A stretch of 64,000 nucleotides of DNA. Origin: Onchocerca lupi. Taxonomy: Eukaryota > Nematoda > Chromadorea > Rhabditida > Onchocercidae. The first letter of the stretch is position 1; every line of letters starts with the position of its first letter. This document shows, piece by piece, positions 1 through 13,290 of this stretch. The notes under the pieces were generated by a model. It saw only the letters and a program-made list of their open reading frames with translations, had not been told where the DNA came from and made no database searches. The stretch is taken from assembly GCA_028564675.1 (NCBI GenBank), contig JAOVVO010000325.1:21766-85765 (forward strand). Direction: 5' to 3'. The position numbers and the translations under genes were made by a program.

Positions 1-452
1 ATTATTTAAAATTTATTTTTTATTGTTTAATTATTTATTATTTGTTTTTTATTATTATTTTTTTTACTATTTCTTTATTATTTATTGACTAAAAAAGCAA
101 GATTTTAAAAATGAAAATAAATATAATCATTAATTCGCTCATACATCATTCCTTTGTTTATTTGATAACAAAAACATCAATTAAAAATGGGAAAAAGACG
201 AAGTTAATCTGACGAAAATATTTCTGAATGAATTTAGAACAAAATAAAATTTAATTCATTTATTCATTAGTGAATCTATTTCTTTGTTTATTTGCAGCAA
301 TAATATCAAATAAATGTTAAAAACAAGTTTTGTGAGAATTTTTCAATTTTGCCACAAGCTTTTTTTTTTTTGCAAATCTAAGAAGGAAGAAAAAAATTAA
401 CAAAGATTGAAATAAATTTTTAAATAAAATGAAGAATGAAATTAATTTTTAG

Positions 453-3400
453 GCAGTAATTAGCAAGAATTTATTTATTGCAAAATTGAAAGATGCACGA
501 ACATCATCATGTTGTCGAGAAATTACCGGACAAAATTGCACCGATCCGATTAAATTAGCAAATCCATCATTTAGTCATCCATCGGAACGTGATGGTGATA
601 CGTTAAAATTGACGTGGCCTGATTGCGTTGATATGTCAATTGATGTAACATTACCACCAAGTATGTAGCAAATTTTATGAATAAAATATTTTAAAGTGAT
701 AAATTAGGTATCTTTTTTTTTTTCTCATCCATTTTGTTATTTCATTTTTATTAATCGTATAAATAAAAGTAAGATTAAAATAAAGCCTTAATTCCAGTCT
801 TTTGTTTTAATTTCAAACTTAAAGATTGAAAATAAATTTAAAATCACTTAAAATATTTGAAATATTATTTTTTTTTTGAAAACTTAATATTGTTGCAAAA
901 TTGTTATGTAGATTTTATGAAATCTATATTGCTAGGTTAGGCTATTTATTTTACAGTTAGTTAATATTGTTATATTTCCTTTTTTTTTTTTTTTTCTTTA
1001 CAATTTGACTTGAAATTAAATTTAGCAAATTTGGAATTTTTTATTTTTTTAAATTTTAGAAGTTCATATTAATCGTCTAGCTATGAAACTTGACGTAATG
1101 ATTCAACCAATTGGAAAATTACGTTGTATGGATGTAGCAACTTGTGGCCGTGAATGTTATTACTGTGATTGGTGCAAAAATACAAGGTTTCCAATTAATA
1201 TTATTTTGATAAAATTTTAATTTTAAATTAAATTATTCTATGGTAAAAAAATTTATTTTTAATTTCCAATTTAAATGGTAAATTCCCCTAATTTTTCTGC
1301 TAGATATTATTTCAGAAATAATTTCTTTAATGGATTAAAATTTAATACTTATCTTTTTTTTTTTTTGCCAATATTTATTATTTTAGGATAAGAAAGAGAT
1401 TATCGAGGGAAAAAAATATTTCTTTATAAAAAAAAAAATTATATCAAAGAAATATTCCAAGAATTTAGGAAATACTTATTAAAATAATAAAGTAATTTTG
1501 CTGTACTTCAAATCAATGATTTAAATTAATTGTAAATTTTTTTAGTTTTTTTCTTTTTCAAATTCTTATTTTCTTTTTCAAGTAATTAAATTTAATTATT
1601 TTAGGAAATTAAAATTATTAGAAAATACAGATGGTAATTTATGTCGAGCAACGAAAGAGCGTACTTATCGATTAACTGTTAAATTATGTCCACCACCAGA
1701 AGATCCATTATTTACGCTTTGTTCAGCATTTTCAAAATCAGTATGGCAAAAAGATTATTGGCAAAAAGAGGGTGCTGTTGATGTTTGGATGAAATTTTAC
1801 GAAAGAGGCGAAACAAGAGCTGAGATAAGTAATCAATGATTATTTATCAGGATTAAATTTATCAATTAATTTCAAATAACAAACTTGTCAAGTTTTATTT
1901 ATCTGATAGAATTTCGCAAATAAAATCTTCAAAAATTGGCATATAAGTTGATAATTTTCTATTTAAAATATTTATTATTAAAATATTTATCAGTGTTAAG
2001 CTTATTAGTTCATTTTATATATATAGAGCAGTTTGTCAACTTTTATTTATCTGATAGAATTCGGCAAATAAAATTTTCGAAAATTGGCATATAAGTTGAT
2101 GATTTTTTAATTTCAAATACTTTTTATTTAAAAACAAAAAAAAAAAGAAAAAAGAAGGAAAAAAATTTCAAAATTTAAAGAAATAATTATTATCTTAACT
2201 TGTTATCACTATGCATTTTGTTGAATTTTGTTAAATTTATGATAATTTTTAGATGGAAAAAGAATTCTTTGCTCAATTGGACAATCCATTACTTGGTAAA
2301 GCATTTAAATTAGCAATGATTGCTGAATGGCTTGCTGCTAATAGTATTGATGTAAGCATAATTTTTCAAATTTTTACATTATCATTTTTATCATATCATT
2401 ACTTTTAATCATTTACATTGCTATGTCTATCATATTATTATTAAAATCATAATAGGTAAATAATAACAATGATACAAATAATGATATGATGAGCATATTT
2501 TTCATCGTATATTATTATTATTTTTATCATATCATTATTTCTATTATTTACTTTACCGTATTTATCATCTCATTATTTTTATCACTATTTTTATTATTTT
2601 GAATTCTACTTGTTCTTTGATTTCGGGATTTCGCCTATTATAATTTTTGGAATTTCCATTCATACCTTACCCTTCGAAAAGAGTAAAATCTAAAAAAATG
2701 CTCAATTATGCTTTTAAAAATGATGATAATAGAATTAAGGATGAAAATTTTAAAAAAATTTTTAATATTTTAAAAATTTTGCATTAAATTAGTATTTGAA
2801 GTCTAGTTTCAATTAATATAGTCTTAATTATTCAGTTGGTCTAATTTTAATATTCATATTTTATATACCAATTATCAATTACAAATATGTATATATCAAT
2901 GGCATGTCAGTTATTATATACAATCATTTACAGTCATTAAAAAAATAACAATTAATTATGCATCAAATATATAAGTTAATAATTAATTATTTAATTTTTG
3001 ACTGAATTAAAAATGAAGTCGAATAATATTATCGATTGGAATCATAAAAGAAAGCGAATACAAACAATTTTAATTCTGCGTCAAGTATATATGTCAGTAA
3101 TTAATTAATTATATCGGATTGTATTATCGATTGGAATCGAAAAAGAAAGCGAATATAAACTAATTAAGCAATAAAAATATATCAATAATTAATTAATTAA
3201 TTAATTAATTACTGGATGGATTAAAAATGAAATCCTATTGGATTTTTTCGATTTGAATCGTAGCTCAGCTAAATAAATCGAATGTATAGCTCAGCAATTG
3301 AGCAGAAAAATTACCTTATATCATTTAATTAATTTTATATCATAAATAAAGTATTCGAATTTAAGTAATTCATTTTGCAGCAAGGTTCATATACTCCAAC

Positions 3401-4325
3401 TAATTCGGAACTTTTGGAATATTGGGTTTCGAAACGAGTTCCAGATCGTTTACTTGCTTGTCAACATTCAGTTGTCGATTATGAAATTGAAGGAGCTAAA
3501 GTGAAAACAAATTTATTATTTGAAGCTGCTACTACAGCTAATTCAGTATGTTTATTAAAAATTACAATATTTTTTATCGATTTTTAAAATTCAATTCCGC
3601 AATTAATTCAAAAATCAATAGCAATTTACCGCCTTTTTTTTTTTAAAGGAATTTTTGAAAAATTGAAATTCAATTCAGTATTCTATTAGAAATTGTGATA
3701 ATTTCATTGATTTTCAATTCCTATCACATAATTAAAAATCAATGCAAATTTGTCGTTTTCATTCGTTGGACAAAATTTTTGAAATTTTATATAATATATT
3801 GGCTAATATTTCAATTCATTACGTTACTAAAAAAGAACTGTGATATTCTAATTTGAAATGTTATGAATTTTGAAGAAAAGATAGAAAGAAAATGATACAT
3901 TTACTTTTAGCGTATTTTTGTTTTCTTCAATTTTTTTTTTCGTTTGTTTCGATTCAAAAAATTATTTGCGTCGAAAAAAAAAAGAGATATATTTCATAAT
4001 AATTTTCTTATTTCATAATAATTAAAAAAATTTCGAAATATATCTGATGAAATCCAAATGAAATATTTTTTAATTTTAGATTTTTTTTTTTTATTTGATT
4101 AAAGTAAAAAGTTTCAATATTAATTTTGTATGATGTAATTTGATATTTCAACTTATCATTTTTCAGTTGCCAAATATCTTCAAAGATAAGCGATGTAGCG
4201 CATTTGAAAAACTTCAAGAAAGCCGTTTTCGAGCTGAAGCAGCTGAATATAAGCGTAATAATGGTCGATCAAATATTCTTAGTGGTCTTGGCAACTTTTT
4301 CAGTAATATTAATCATGGAAGGTGA
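453..4325 (+). CDS. Cys-rich conserved-looking protein, 5' end missing (unrecognised)
   Basis: I do not recognise the family. Six exons can be followed: 453-660, 1060-1186, 1605-1828, 2263-2351 (or from 2253), 3381-3545 and 4167-4325, ending in TGA. They give about 323 residues. The N-terminal half is rich in Cys (a CCRE motif, GQNC, a CGRECYYCDWC cluster, LCPPPE) and in alternating hydrophobic residues such as MSIDVTLPP and MKLDVMIQP, which suggests an extracellular beta-rich fold. The C-terminal half is helical and charged (QESRFRAEAAEYKR). No start codon or signal peptide is assigned; the first exon is open to its acceptor at 452, so the 5' end lies upstream or outside the window. The junction of exons 3 and 4 is unresolved: the donor at 1829 leaves phase 1, while the best acceptor (after 2252) wants phase 0. 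Only the weaker acceptor after 2262 keeps the frame. Confidence 0.7.
1884..2110. repeat. Direct repeat of about 78 bp in intron 3
   Basis: A segment starting at 1884 (tttatttatctgatagaat, then gcaaataaaat and aattggcatataagttgat) recurs from 2032 with only a few differences. The offset is about 148 bp. It lies wholly in the intron between exons 3 and 4 of the upstream gene. Confidence 0.7.
3001..3260. repeat. Degenerate tandem repeat in intron 4
   Basis: The motif attatcgattggaatc followed by aaagaaagcgaat occurs at about 3029 and 3123, a spacing of 94 bp. A decayed third copy starts near 3243. Runs of (ATTA)n and a shared lead-in (attaaaaatgaa) link the copies. It is intronic. Confidence 0.6.
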
Positions 4326-7300
4326 TCAATGATCAATGATTAATTATTATCATTTTCAAAATTTTTTCGTATTTTAATTTTTTTGTTAGTATTAATAGCA
4401 AAAATTTTTGTCAAAGTTTTACAAAAATAGGAAAAATGTGAGCTTTTTGTTCACTTCGGGAATTCCCTTTTCTGATTTGTTTTATTTTTAATTTATCATA
4501 ACATCTTTTGCTTTGTTTTTTCTTTTTTTTTTTTATTTTCTATTTAAATGTATTCTCGGATAGTTATTATTTAAATTTTATAAATTTCGATTTTTTTTAA
4601 TTTCTACACAATTTATAGAAATTACTAATCGTTTTTTTTTTTTTTTTTTTTTTTTTTGTATATCTAATTCTTCGCGACTTTTGTCTGGACGTATTTTTAG
4701 CCTAATTATTATTTAAGATTTTATATTTTGATTAATTTTATACGTTAACTTTTAATTTTTACAAAATTGTTATCAGTAATTAATCCTTTTTCCGAGTAAA
4801 TTCAAATGTTAAGTTACATTCTTCAATATTCTTCATGTTCTTTTTTTTACTATTAAGTTTAATAAAATATCTGATAAAATTAGAATGTTACGCATTATCA
4901 TACATCAAACCCTTATCACATATTATTATCATAGCTTATCCTCCAACTTGCTTCTCCTATTATAAGGCTATAATTTTAGAATTAAAAAAATCTTTTTTTG
5001 GTGGCAAAAATTTGAAGAAAATCAAAAAAAAAAAAAAAACATTAATTTGATCCGAACTTCTTCAAATGATATAAAGTTAGAAATGATAAGATATCATTAA
5101 TGTACAGTATGGATATATTTGAAAAAAATTAAACATTATCAGGAAAATATCATTAAATATTGATTTGTAAAGATTGGATAGTTCCGAACCGTACTGATAA
5201 ATAAATCAATAAAATTGAGATTTGTAATTATAAATTTTATTCATTTTTTAACTGTCATACTATTTAAGATTTTGCCAATCCTAAATTAATTGATCGAACT
5301 GAAAAACAATGTTACTAATTACTTTATATCATAATTTGCATATATAATATGGTATAATTCATTCATTGATGATAAGTTAATTATTAAAGTTTAGTTATTA
5401 GAATGAAAAATAAATGAATAAATAAAAACGAAATTAAAAACAAATTAAAGAAAAGCAGTAAAAATTTCTGCTTAGATTAATTATTGAATCTTTTATATCA
5501 TGTTAATTATGCTATTAATTAAAAATTAAAAGTGTTATTTGCAAATTTCCATTCAATATTTCTTCATTCGTATAAAAAAGAAAGAATTTAAAATGCAACA
5601 AAATTTCCGCATTCTCTTCAAAAATTTTCCCGCTGAATTTGCATGTTTTCTTCATTTTATCCATTTTCGTTTAAAGTATAAATATTCAGATGAAATTTTA
5701 TTTGCTAAAAATTATTGAAAATTTTTATTAAAAAAAAAAAAAAAAATCAAATATGCTTTTTTCATTTTGATTTTTACATTATTGATGAAAGGAAAGATTT
5801 TGAATTTTATAATAATTTAATATTTTTATTTAAATATTCATACTATTATGAAAACTAAATATTGTATGTAATTTTATTAAAAAGAAAAATAATTTTTTTT
5901 TTTAAATTAAAAGTAAAAAGTATTTTACAATAAATAAATTGTTTAATAATATACTATTAATTGCAATCGTTTTTCATTCAAAATGACACAAATTTTTCCA
6001 AACATTTTACGTGAAATGCTTTCAACGTGTAATATTTAAATTATTAAGAGCAGAAAAAAGTTAATATCAGAAAAATTAAATTCTTTAAAGATCGTTTATT
6101 ATTTTCAATCGTTTAACATTTTCCGTTAAATTTGTTTGAAATTTCTGAAGCATAAATTTTTTTTATATATATATATATATTTCATCATTGAAATATGATG
6201 TCAACATAATGTCCCAAAAGATTTTATTTCACTTTTTTTTTTCTTATTTTCAAAAGATTTCATCCAAATATTTTAAAAATAGAAAAGAAAAAATAAGTAA
6301 AGAAAAAATTCACATTTGAAAATTTATTAAGAAATATGTAAAATTCACCAATTTTAAAGTTTTATAAATTTAATTATTCAAAAAAAAAAAAGCCTCTCAT
6401 CCCATATTTTTCATATAAATTAGATTTGTCAATTTGCGTCATCAAGATTAATAATAAAAGCAAAAAAGACTGAGATTCAATTCTTAATAACTAATTTTAC
6501 AAAATTTGATTTTAATTTTTCCTAAACTTATATTCATGAAAGAAATTAAAAAATTTATTAAAATGAGAAAATCTTTTTTTAATTAATAACTTTCCTAATA
6601 ATTTCTTTCAAAAAATTTTCAAAATTTTACATTTTTTTTTTTTTTGGTATGAAAAAAAGCAGAAAGAAGTGAATGTAAAGAGAGAAAAAAAATTTCATCA
6701 AAATCCTATTTTAATATTACGTTTCAATTTAAGTACCAGAAGGTTTAAATGATTTGAAGTATAATTAATAATCCCTAGCAAAAAAAAAAAAAAACTTAAA
6801 ATTTTTAAAAAATTCATTAATTTCAAGAATTCTTTTTCAAATGTTTGAAAAATAAGGTAAAATATTTGCATAAAACGAATTATGGGGTGGAAAAATGTGT
6901 GAATATTGAATAAAATTGTTGTAAAACGGATGAGTAATATGGCAAATTTTAAATATTTCAAAGAAAAAAAAAAAAAAACGATCACTGATCATTAAAATCA
7001 CTAATCTTTTTCAAAGAATTTTAGCAATTGATTTAAATAATCAATTAATTTTGATAAAATTATTGTTATACGTAGAATTAACAGTAACTTTATCAAAATC
7101 AATCGATTATTCAAAGTTTTTTTTCATTCACACACTAATTACTTTAATTTAATAAGAATTTGCATTAATCACTTCAACTCAATCTAAAAAAAAAAAACTG
7201 TTGCATCCAAAAAGAAAAAAAAGTTAATAACAGTTGAAACTTGCATTATTTTAAATTAATTTAAATGATCAAATGATTTTGATAATCATATCATACATTT

Positions 7301-7683
7301 ATTTCGCCTGATCATACATTTTATCTTGATGATATTACAATTACTTATTTCACGCATTGTGTCGGGAAAGATCAAAATGATTTTAATATTTCAAAAAATT
7401 TTATTAATCGATAAAGTACAAAAATACAGGAAATCTATAGAACACTTATTGTTACACATATTTTGGTTGATTTTGTTGTTAAATTTTCTGATTTCAAAAT
7501 GTTTTGATCAATCAAATGGTTGTCTTTTGCATATAGTTCCTGGTTTCTACGTGTTGAATAACTGTTTGACTTTTTCATCAACCTATTCGTTTCCAATAAA
7601 TCACTAATTAATGATATTTTTACTGATTAATTCATTCTGGTCGATCTTAAATGAATCATTTCTTTCTCAAAATCTTAAATATT

Positions 7684-7725
7684 GTCAACGGTTTCTTAAA
7701 TACTGTCAACGGTTTCTTATATACA
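7684..7725. repeat. 21-bp tandem duplication
   Basis: Two adjacent copies of gtcaacggtttctta plus six bases, at 7684 and 7705, differ only at their ends. Confidence 0.75.
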
Positions 7726-8111
7726 TTTTTCAGATCTTTCATTTAACCGCTTCTTGTCATTACTATGACATTTGATCTCTTTTGATCGTTTACTTTTGAT
7801 CGAATCGTTTAAAATTTTTTTTTTTTTTTTTTTTTTGCTTCCTTGTCTTTTTACTTTTACTGCATAAATAAATACAAGCAATTTATTACACCAACTACAA
7901 AAATTTTTTTTCCATTGCACATGAAAATGATATTCAACATCATATCACATTCAGAAAACGTTAAAATAAACTATACGAAAAAATGCGAAATATTCTAATT
8001 GATTTCCAATTACACATTATCATTTAGTCAAATAATACTTGAAATGAAATAATTAAAAAACGAAGGAATAAATTTATTTTTTCTTCACTTCGTTTTTTTT
8101 CTTTTCTTTCT

Positions 8112-8114
<3 letters not shown>

Positions 8115-8142
<28 letters not shown>

Positions 8143-8166
8143 TTTCTAAAAAAATTATTTGAAATC

Positions 8167-8194
<28 letters not shown>
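8115..8194. repeat. Poly-T run followed by poly-A run
   Basis: A run of about 27 T (8115-8141) is followed after 25 bases by a run of about 28 A (8167-8194). Together they form a perfect potential A:T hairpin. This may be a retroposon footprint or simple slippage. Confidence 0.7.
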
Positions 8195-8199
<5 letters not shown>

Positions 8200-10138
8200 C
8201 GAAATGAAAGCAAATATATTGCTTCATTTTATTTTCTTTGTCAATTTCTGCAGTTGTGAAAACAAATCAATGAAATAATCATTTTTGAAATTTTTTCATT
8301 TCTAACAATCGTACGATAGTTTGATTATATCTGGCTAATTCATTTCTATCATTAATTGATAATAGGATTAGTATCGGAAAAAACCGAAATATTTTCAAAT
8401 TATCAAAATCTCTATAGTATAGAAATACCTTCAAATATTCAAACTTTGACCTTTGTCACTATAATTAACATATTGTAAATTGTGTTTGCTACGGTAACAT
8501 GGAATAAATATCTGTTTTTGCGTTATAAATTGATATGTTGCAAACTGTACTAGGATTCACATGTTACAAAATGTTAATTATAGTGTAAAGGTCAAAGTAT
8601 GAATATACAAAGATATTTCTGTACTACAAAAACTCCTGATTATTTGTCAACATTTACATTTCAAAAAATCGATTTTTCCGACAATTGGGATTAAAAAAAA
8701 AAAAATTTAATGAGAAAAAAAATGAATGATTTAGGAGCATAAACAAATATTAATAATGATGATAAAAATGAAAATATTGAAATTATTGAAATGAAAGAAA
8801 TGTACAATTCAAATTTACTAAACATTTCAATCTTTCTCTTGTTTCTGGTTTTTAATTTTTGATTTCTAATCAATTTAATCAATGGAAGAAAGAAAAATAA
8901 AAATCGTCCGCATTCGATTGGGACATTATGACTTGCAATGGTTAAATGGTTTCTCTTTATCGATCATTGTTTACTCCATTAATTGATTAAGAAATTTTTT
9001 CTTTGTGAACTTAGATTTCCAGCAAACATTACACTATAAGTTCTCGATGATAAAGGATAACTAATTCGGTGATAATGATGATGATGAAGAAAGGATGATT
9101 AATAATGTCAATAATAATGATGATGATGATGATAAAGATAATGGTGAAAGAATGATTAATAAAGGATTTATGAAACGAAATTGTGGTATTCGATAGAATG
9201 TGCCATTATTCTTAAACAATTTCCAACAAATATTTCAATTTTGTTGCATTTGATTTTTTTTTCTTTTAGTGACATATTTCAGTTTTGATTTTATTTATTT
9301 GATCGATTTTGATTCTTTATCAGTTTGATGTAGGATCATTTCATAGATAAGAAATAATTTGAATAACCCTTAAAATTAACAAGGAGATGTGTCTGAATGT
9401 ATTATTAATAAACTTTTAAGGTGAAATTTCCGTTTTATTAAATATATATAACCGAAAAAAATTTTTTGTTCTTAAAAACTTAAATTAAGCTAGAAATATA
9501 TCTATTATATCATATATTAATTGGCTGATATGATTTATTTATTTAATTTATTAATGATCTAATAAAATTTACCATTTAATCATCAATATATATATATATA
9601 TGATAAATGTTATTCCTTTCCCATGCATTTTTGTTTTTTATCTATCGATTTAATCATTTCCAACTGAAAGTAAATATCTTGCTCAAAAATCAGCGGAAAA
9701 AAAAATGTTAGCAAACTCAATTTTTCCCATGACAAATGATGATTTTACTTATATAAAAATATTATTAAATGAAATGAGGTAAAAAATGATTAGTGAGAAT
9801 GATGATGGATTAATTACTATTAAATCATTTTGAAATAAAACAAGAAAAAATTTCTCATAATTTCTTTTTTTTTTTTTTTTTTTAGAAAGAAATCTGGCTG
9901 GTATTATCGATTAAATGATAACATTGCTAACATTAGAATGAAAATGATAATAATAATGGTGATTAAAATGGCGGCGGTGATTCTATAATGATAATGATAA
10001 TAAATGATGATGTATCGTTCACTCATGAGTATAAAATGATATGAAAGAAAAGTTGAAATAGATGAAGTTATGAAGGTTGGATAAAATTTAATAATGGAAA
10101 TGTCTGAAGAATTAACGGGATGCACTCATTCTCGTGTC

Positions 10139-10222
10139 ATCATTATCAACATTATTAGTCTGTCATCATCATCAATCATCATCGTTATTCATCATCAACA
10201 TCATTATTATCATCATCAACTG
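10139..10222. repeat. CAT/ATC trinucleotide-rich tract
   Basis: Irregular catcat/atcatc repeats interrupted by cattatt. The related complementary-type tract at 9066-9135 is gatgat-rich. No coding frame is supported. Confidence 0.6.
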
Positions 10223-12603
10223 CTAGCACTGACGTAAATAAGACAAGTTTGGGAGTGCCAATCATTTGCCCTAAGCTATTATTGCTTAGGCTAGCTAGCA
10301 AGCAATATAATTTAAATATTAATCTTATTGCTCATCTCATTCATTTAAATAAACAAATCATCATCAATCTTATTAACATTCAGCTAATTCTTGTTTTGAA
10401 GAATGTTTTCGAAAGATATCTTCAATTAAGACCCTATTTCGAGTTAAGTGTTCTCGAATAAGTTTATTTCAAATTTTAGAAAAAGCCAATTTTCAGACTG
10501 ATGAAAAACTGCATTTGAAATCTTTTTATTCCTCATGTTATTTCAATGAGATTATTACCATTTTTATTATTTTCTTTAATTTTTCAAATCAAGATTATTC
10601 CAAGTTTATATAAATTGTTTTCCAAATTTTATTGCTTACTTTTATGATTCATTATTGGAAATAACAATCTGATTTTCATCTATTGTTTGTCATATGGCTT
10701 TTCACATCTATTTGTTATCACCATTAATTTTGACTGCTGATAAAATTATCAATGATATAGAATATCAATACATTTTAGAAATTTTCTTTTTTTTTTCAAG
10801 TTTTTTCCCATTTTTTTTTTTTTTTTTATTTACAATTATAACAGACAGGATATGAATCACCATCTCTAAAAAATATATAATTCATCAAATAGATATTTTT
10901 AATCATTTATTCATTTCTCTTTTCTATTTTCACATTGTATCAATAAGTTGTGTTTTATAGGAACATCATATAATAACGAATACCTTAATTTTTTCAAACT
11001 GATCAGCCAGTTTTCACGACTTCGTGGCAATTTTTTGTCTGATGATTCTCAGCCATCAATTATTTGAAACAAAAATAATATGAATCATCATCCCATAAGT
11101 CCAAATTTTTAGTCATTCATTCTTTTTCCAGCAAGCCTGTAAATAAAATATAATCTGTTAGAATATAAAATTCAGGCATCAAAATATTTCCCGATTGAAA
11201 AAATCAGAAGGAAAAATGGATCTTACTAAACCATATGGACTTCTTGACTTAAAAAAAAGGAAAAAAAAACTAAAAATTTAAATGTTTGAGAAAAGTTTCA
11301 GCTAAATAGTTATCTAGGCTAATTGATTCCTAATTTTCAAATTTGAATGAATTCAAGAGAACGGGAATAGTCTAAAAATTTACATGTAATATCAACCGAA
11401 ATAAATAACTTTTCTGGCCTATCAACCGATATCAAATTAAATTAAAATATAAGTTATATTTCGATAATTGATGTTGAAATTTGAATCATCTAATGGCAGC
11501 CATTGAACATTTTCATCCTGATCTAATCGATTTTTCTTCTACTTTTTTATTTTGATGTGATTGATTCCATTTAATTAGAAATTAAATATTTAGTTCTAAA
11601 TAAGCAAATATCTGATTGCTATTTTCATCACTTATTGTACTAAAATTTATTTTTCTATTTAATTTCACTATATACATTTCCTCCAATTCCATTATTTAGC
11701 TTTACTTAACTCCGTTTAACATATTTACTTACTTAATCATTTATTTAATTATCCATTTACTCGTTTATTTATATAATCAATTTAATTTTACCAAAAATCA
11801 CGAAAATCGCGCATTTTAATGTTTCCAAAAATAAATAATAAAAACAAATAAAAATTTAGTAGAACGATAAAAATAAATTAAAAAAATTTTATTAGAACGA
11901 GTCAATCTTTCCTTGAAAAACAGACTCGTCCTTAGAAAATCTCGGGAGCTAATATTTTCATTTCCTGAATACATCGAGACGGTTTTGGAATATTTCTCGC
12001 AGTCTTACTGTCATCTTTTTTATGCATATAATTTTTACATATGTCTAGTATTTGTATGCATGTATAAATTTGCTTTGTAATTTTATTTGCACATAAATGG
12101 TTGATGAATAATTTCTGCTTAAAAATTTAACAAATTTATTTGTTAAATTTCTGTTTTCTTTTTTTTTTTTTTAACAAATTTTCATGAATCATTTAATTTA
12201 AATCAATTAAAAATATGACTTTATGATTAAAGAATCAAAATATGACCTTTTTAGCTCATTCTAAGCCTAAGCTAAAAGTATATGATTGTCAGGATGACAA
12301 ATATTCATGAAGACAGGAAAGGAAAAAAAAAGTGAAAGAATTTCGTGAAAATTAAATTTTCACGAACAATTTGTCAATATTTTATTAATTTTATGCAATA
12401 ATTTATCATTCATAAAGTAAATTTGATGTAATCCGTTTCATCGATGACATCATATCCGGAAATATATAAATAATAACGCGGCCCGTTCATTGTTGGTACC
12501 ATTGGATTAATCTCGTTTTCCACTCAATGGGAGGGAATGCCATCTATCGATTTATTCAAAATAATGAAGATATCTTTGCTGCACTTTTTTCACTTTTACT
12601 TCT

Positions 12604-13290
12604 GTGTCAGTATATATTTCCGGAAATGATATGTATGTCAGTGTATATCTATGTAAACAGATTTGTGTACGTGTATTTATGCATTGTACGTGTGTTTGTG
12701 TATTACACGTGTATTTATGCATTTTACGTGTGTTTGTGCATTACACGTGTATTTATGCATTATATGTTCATTTATACGTATATGTTTGCCTATTTCTATG
12801 ATTGTAAGTATATGCATGATTGCATGTATGCTTTTTGTATGTTGCACGGGTATCTGTGCATGTGAGTGTATGTTTATATACGAATGTGTATGTGCTTATA
12901 TATGAATGTGTATCTGTGTATGTTTCTATATGAATGTGTATTAGCGTGTATGTCAATGTATGTTTGTATGTGAGTGTGTGTATGTTTCTATATCTGTGTA
13001 TGCGAGTGTATGTTTATATACGAATGTGTATGTGTGTATGTGTGTTCGTGTGTGAATGTATGTATGTGAATATGTGTTTGTATGTATGTCTGTGTATGCA
13101 AAGATATCGCAGTACATATGCATGCATGCATGTTTGTTAGCGGACGCGTATACCAGCATGCATGTGACCTGTGCTTTGTATGTACCATCGATCTATTTAT
13201 TTACTATCTATTATTACATAGATTGGACATGCCATGTGTATGATAGAATGTTTGTTATCTTTATATATATATATATGTCACCGGAGGAAA
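12604..13290. repeat. GT-rich minisatellite block
   Basis: Nearly 700 bp in which the + strand is made of TGTG/TATG words. A 38-bp unit starting gtgtgtttgtg and ending in atttatgcatt repeats at 12690 and 12728. A second motif (gagtgtatgtttatatacga) occurs at about 12864 and 13004. Open frames on both strands here encode only Cys/Val/Tyr or Thr/His repeats and are composition artefacts. Confidence 0.8.

Noticed and set aside
111..233. ATG frame MKINIIINSLIHHSF as a first exon of the leftmost gene
   Set aside because: There is no donor that would join it to the exon at 453, and it is not convincing as a signal peptide.
4835..5050. 71-codon frame MFFFLLLSLIKYLIK
   Set aside because: It ends in a poly-Lys tract from an A run, with no coding context; a product of AT-rich sequence.
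9904..10125. Ile/Tyr/His-rich minus-strand frame
   Set aside because: It is generated by ATG/CAT and AAT trinucleotide repeats.
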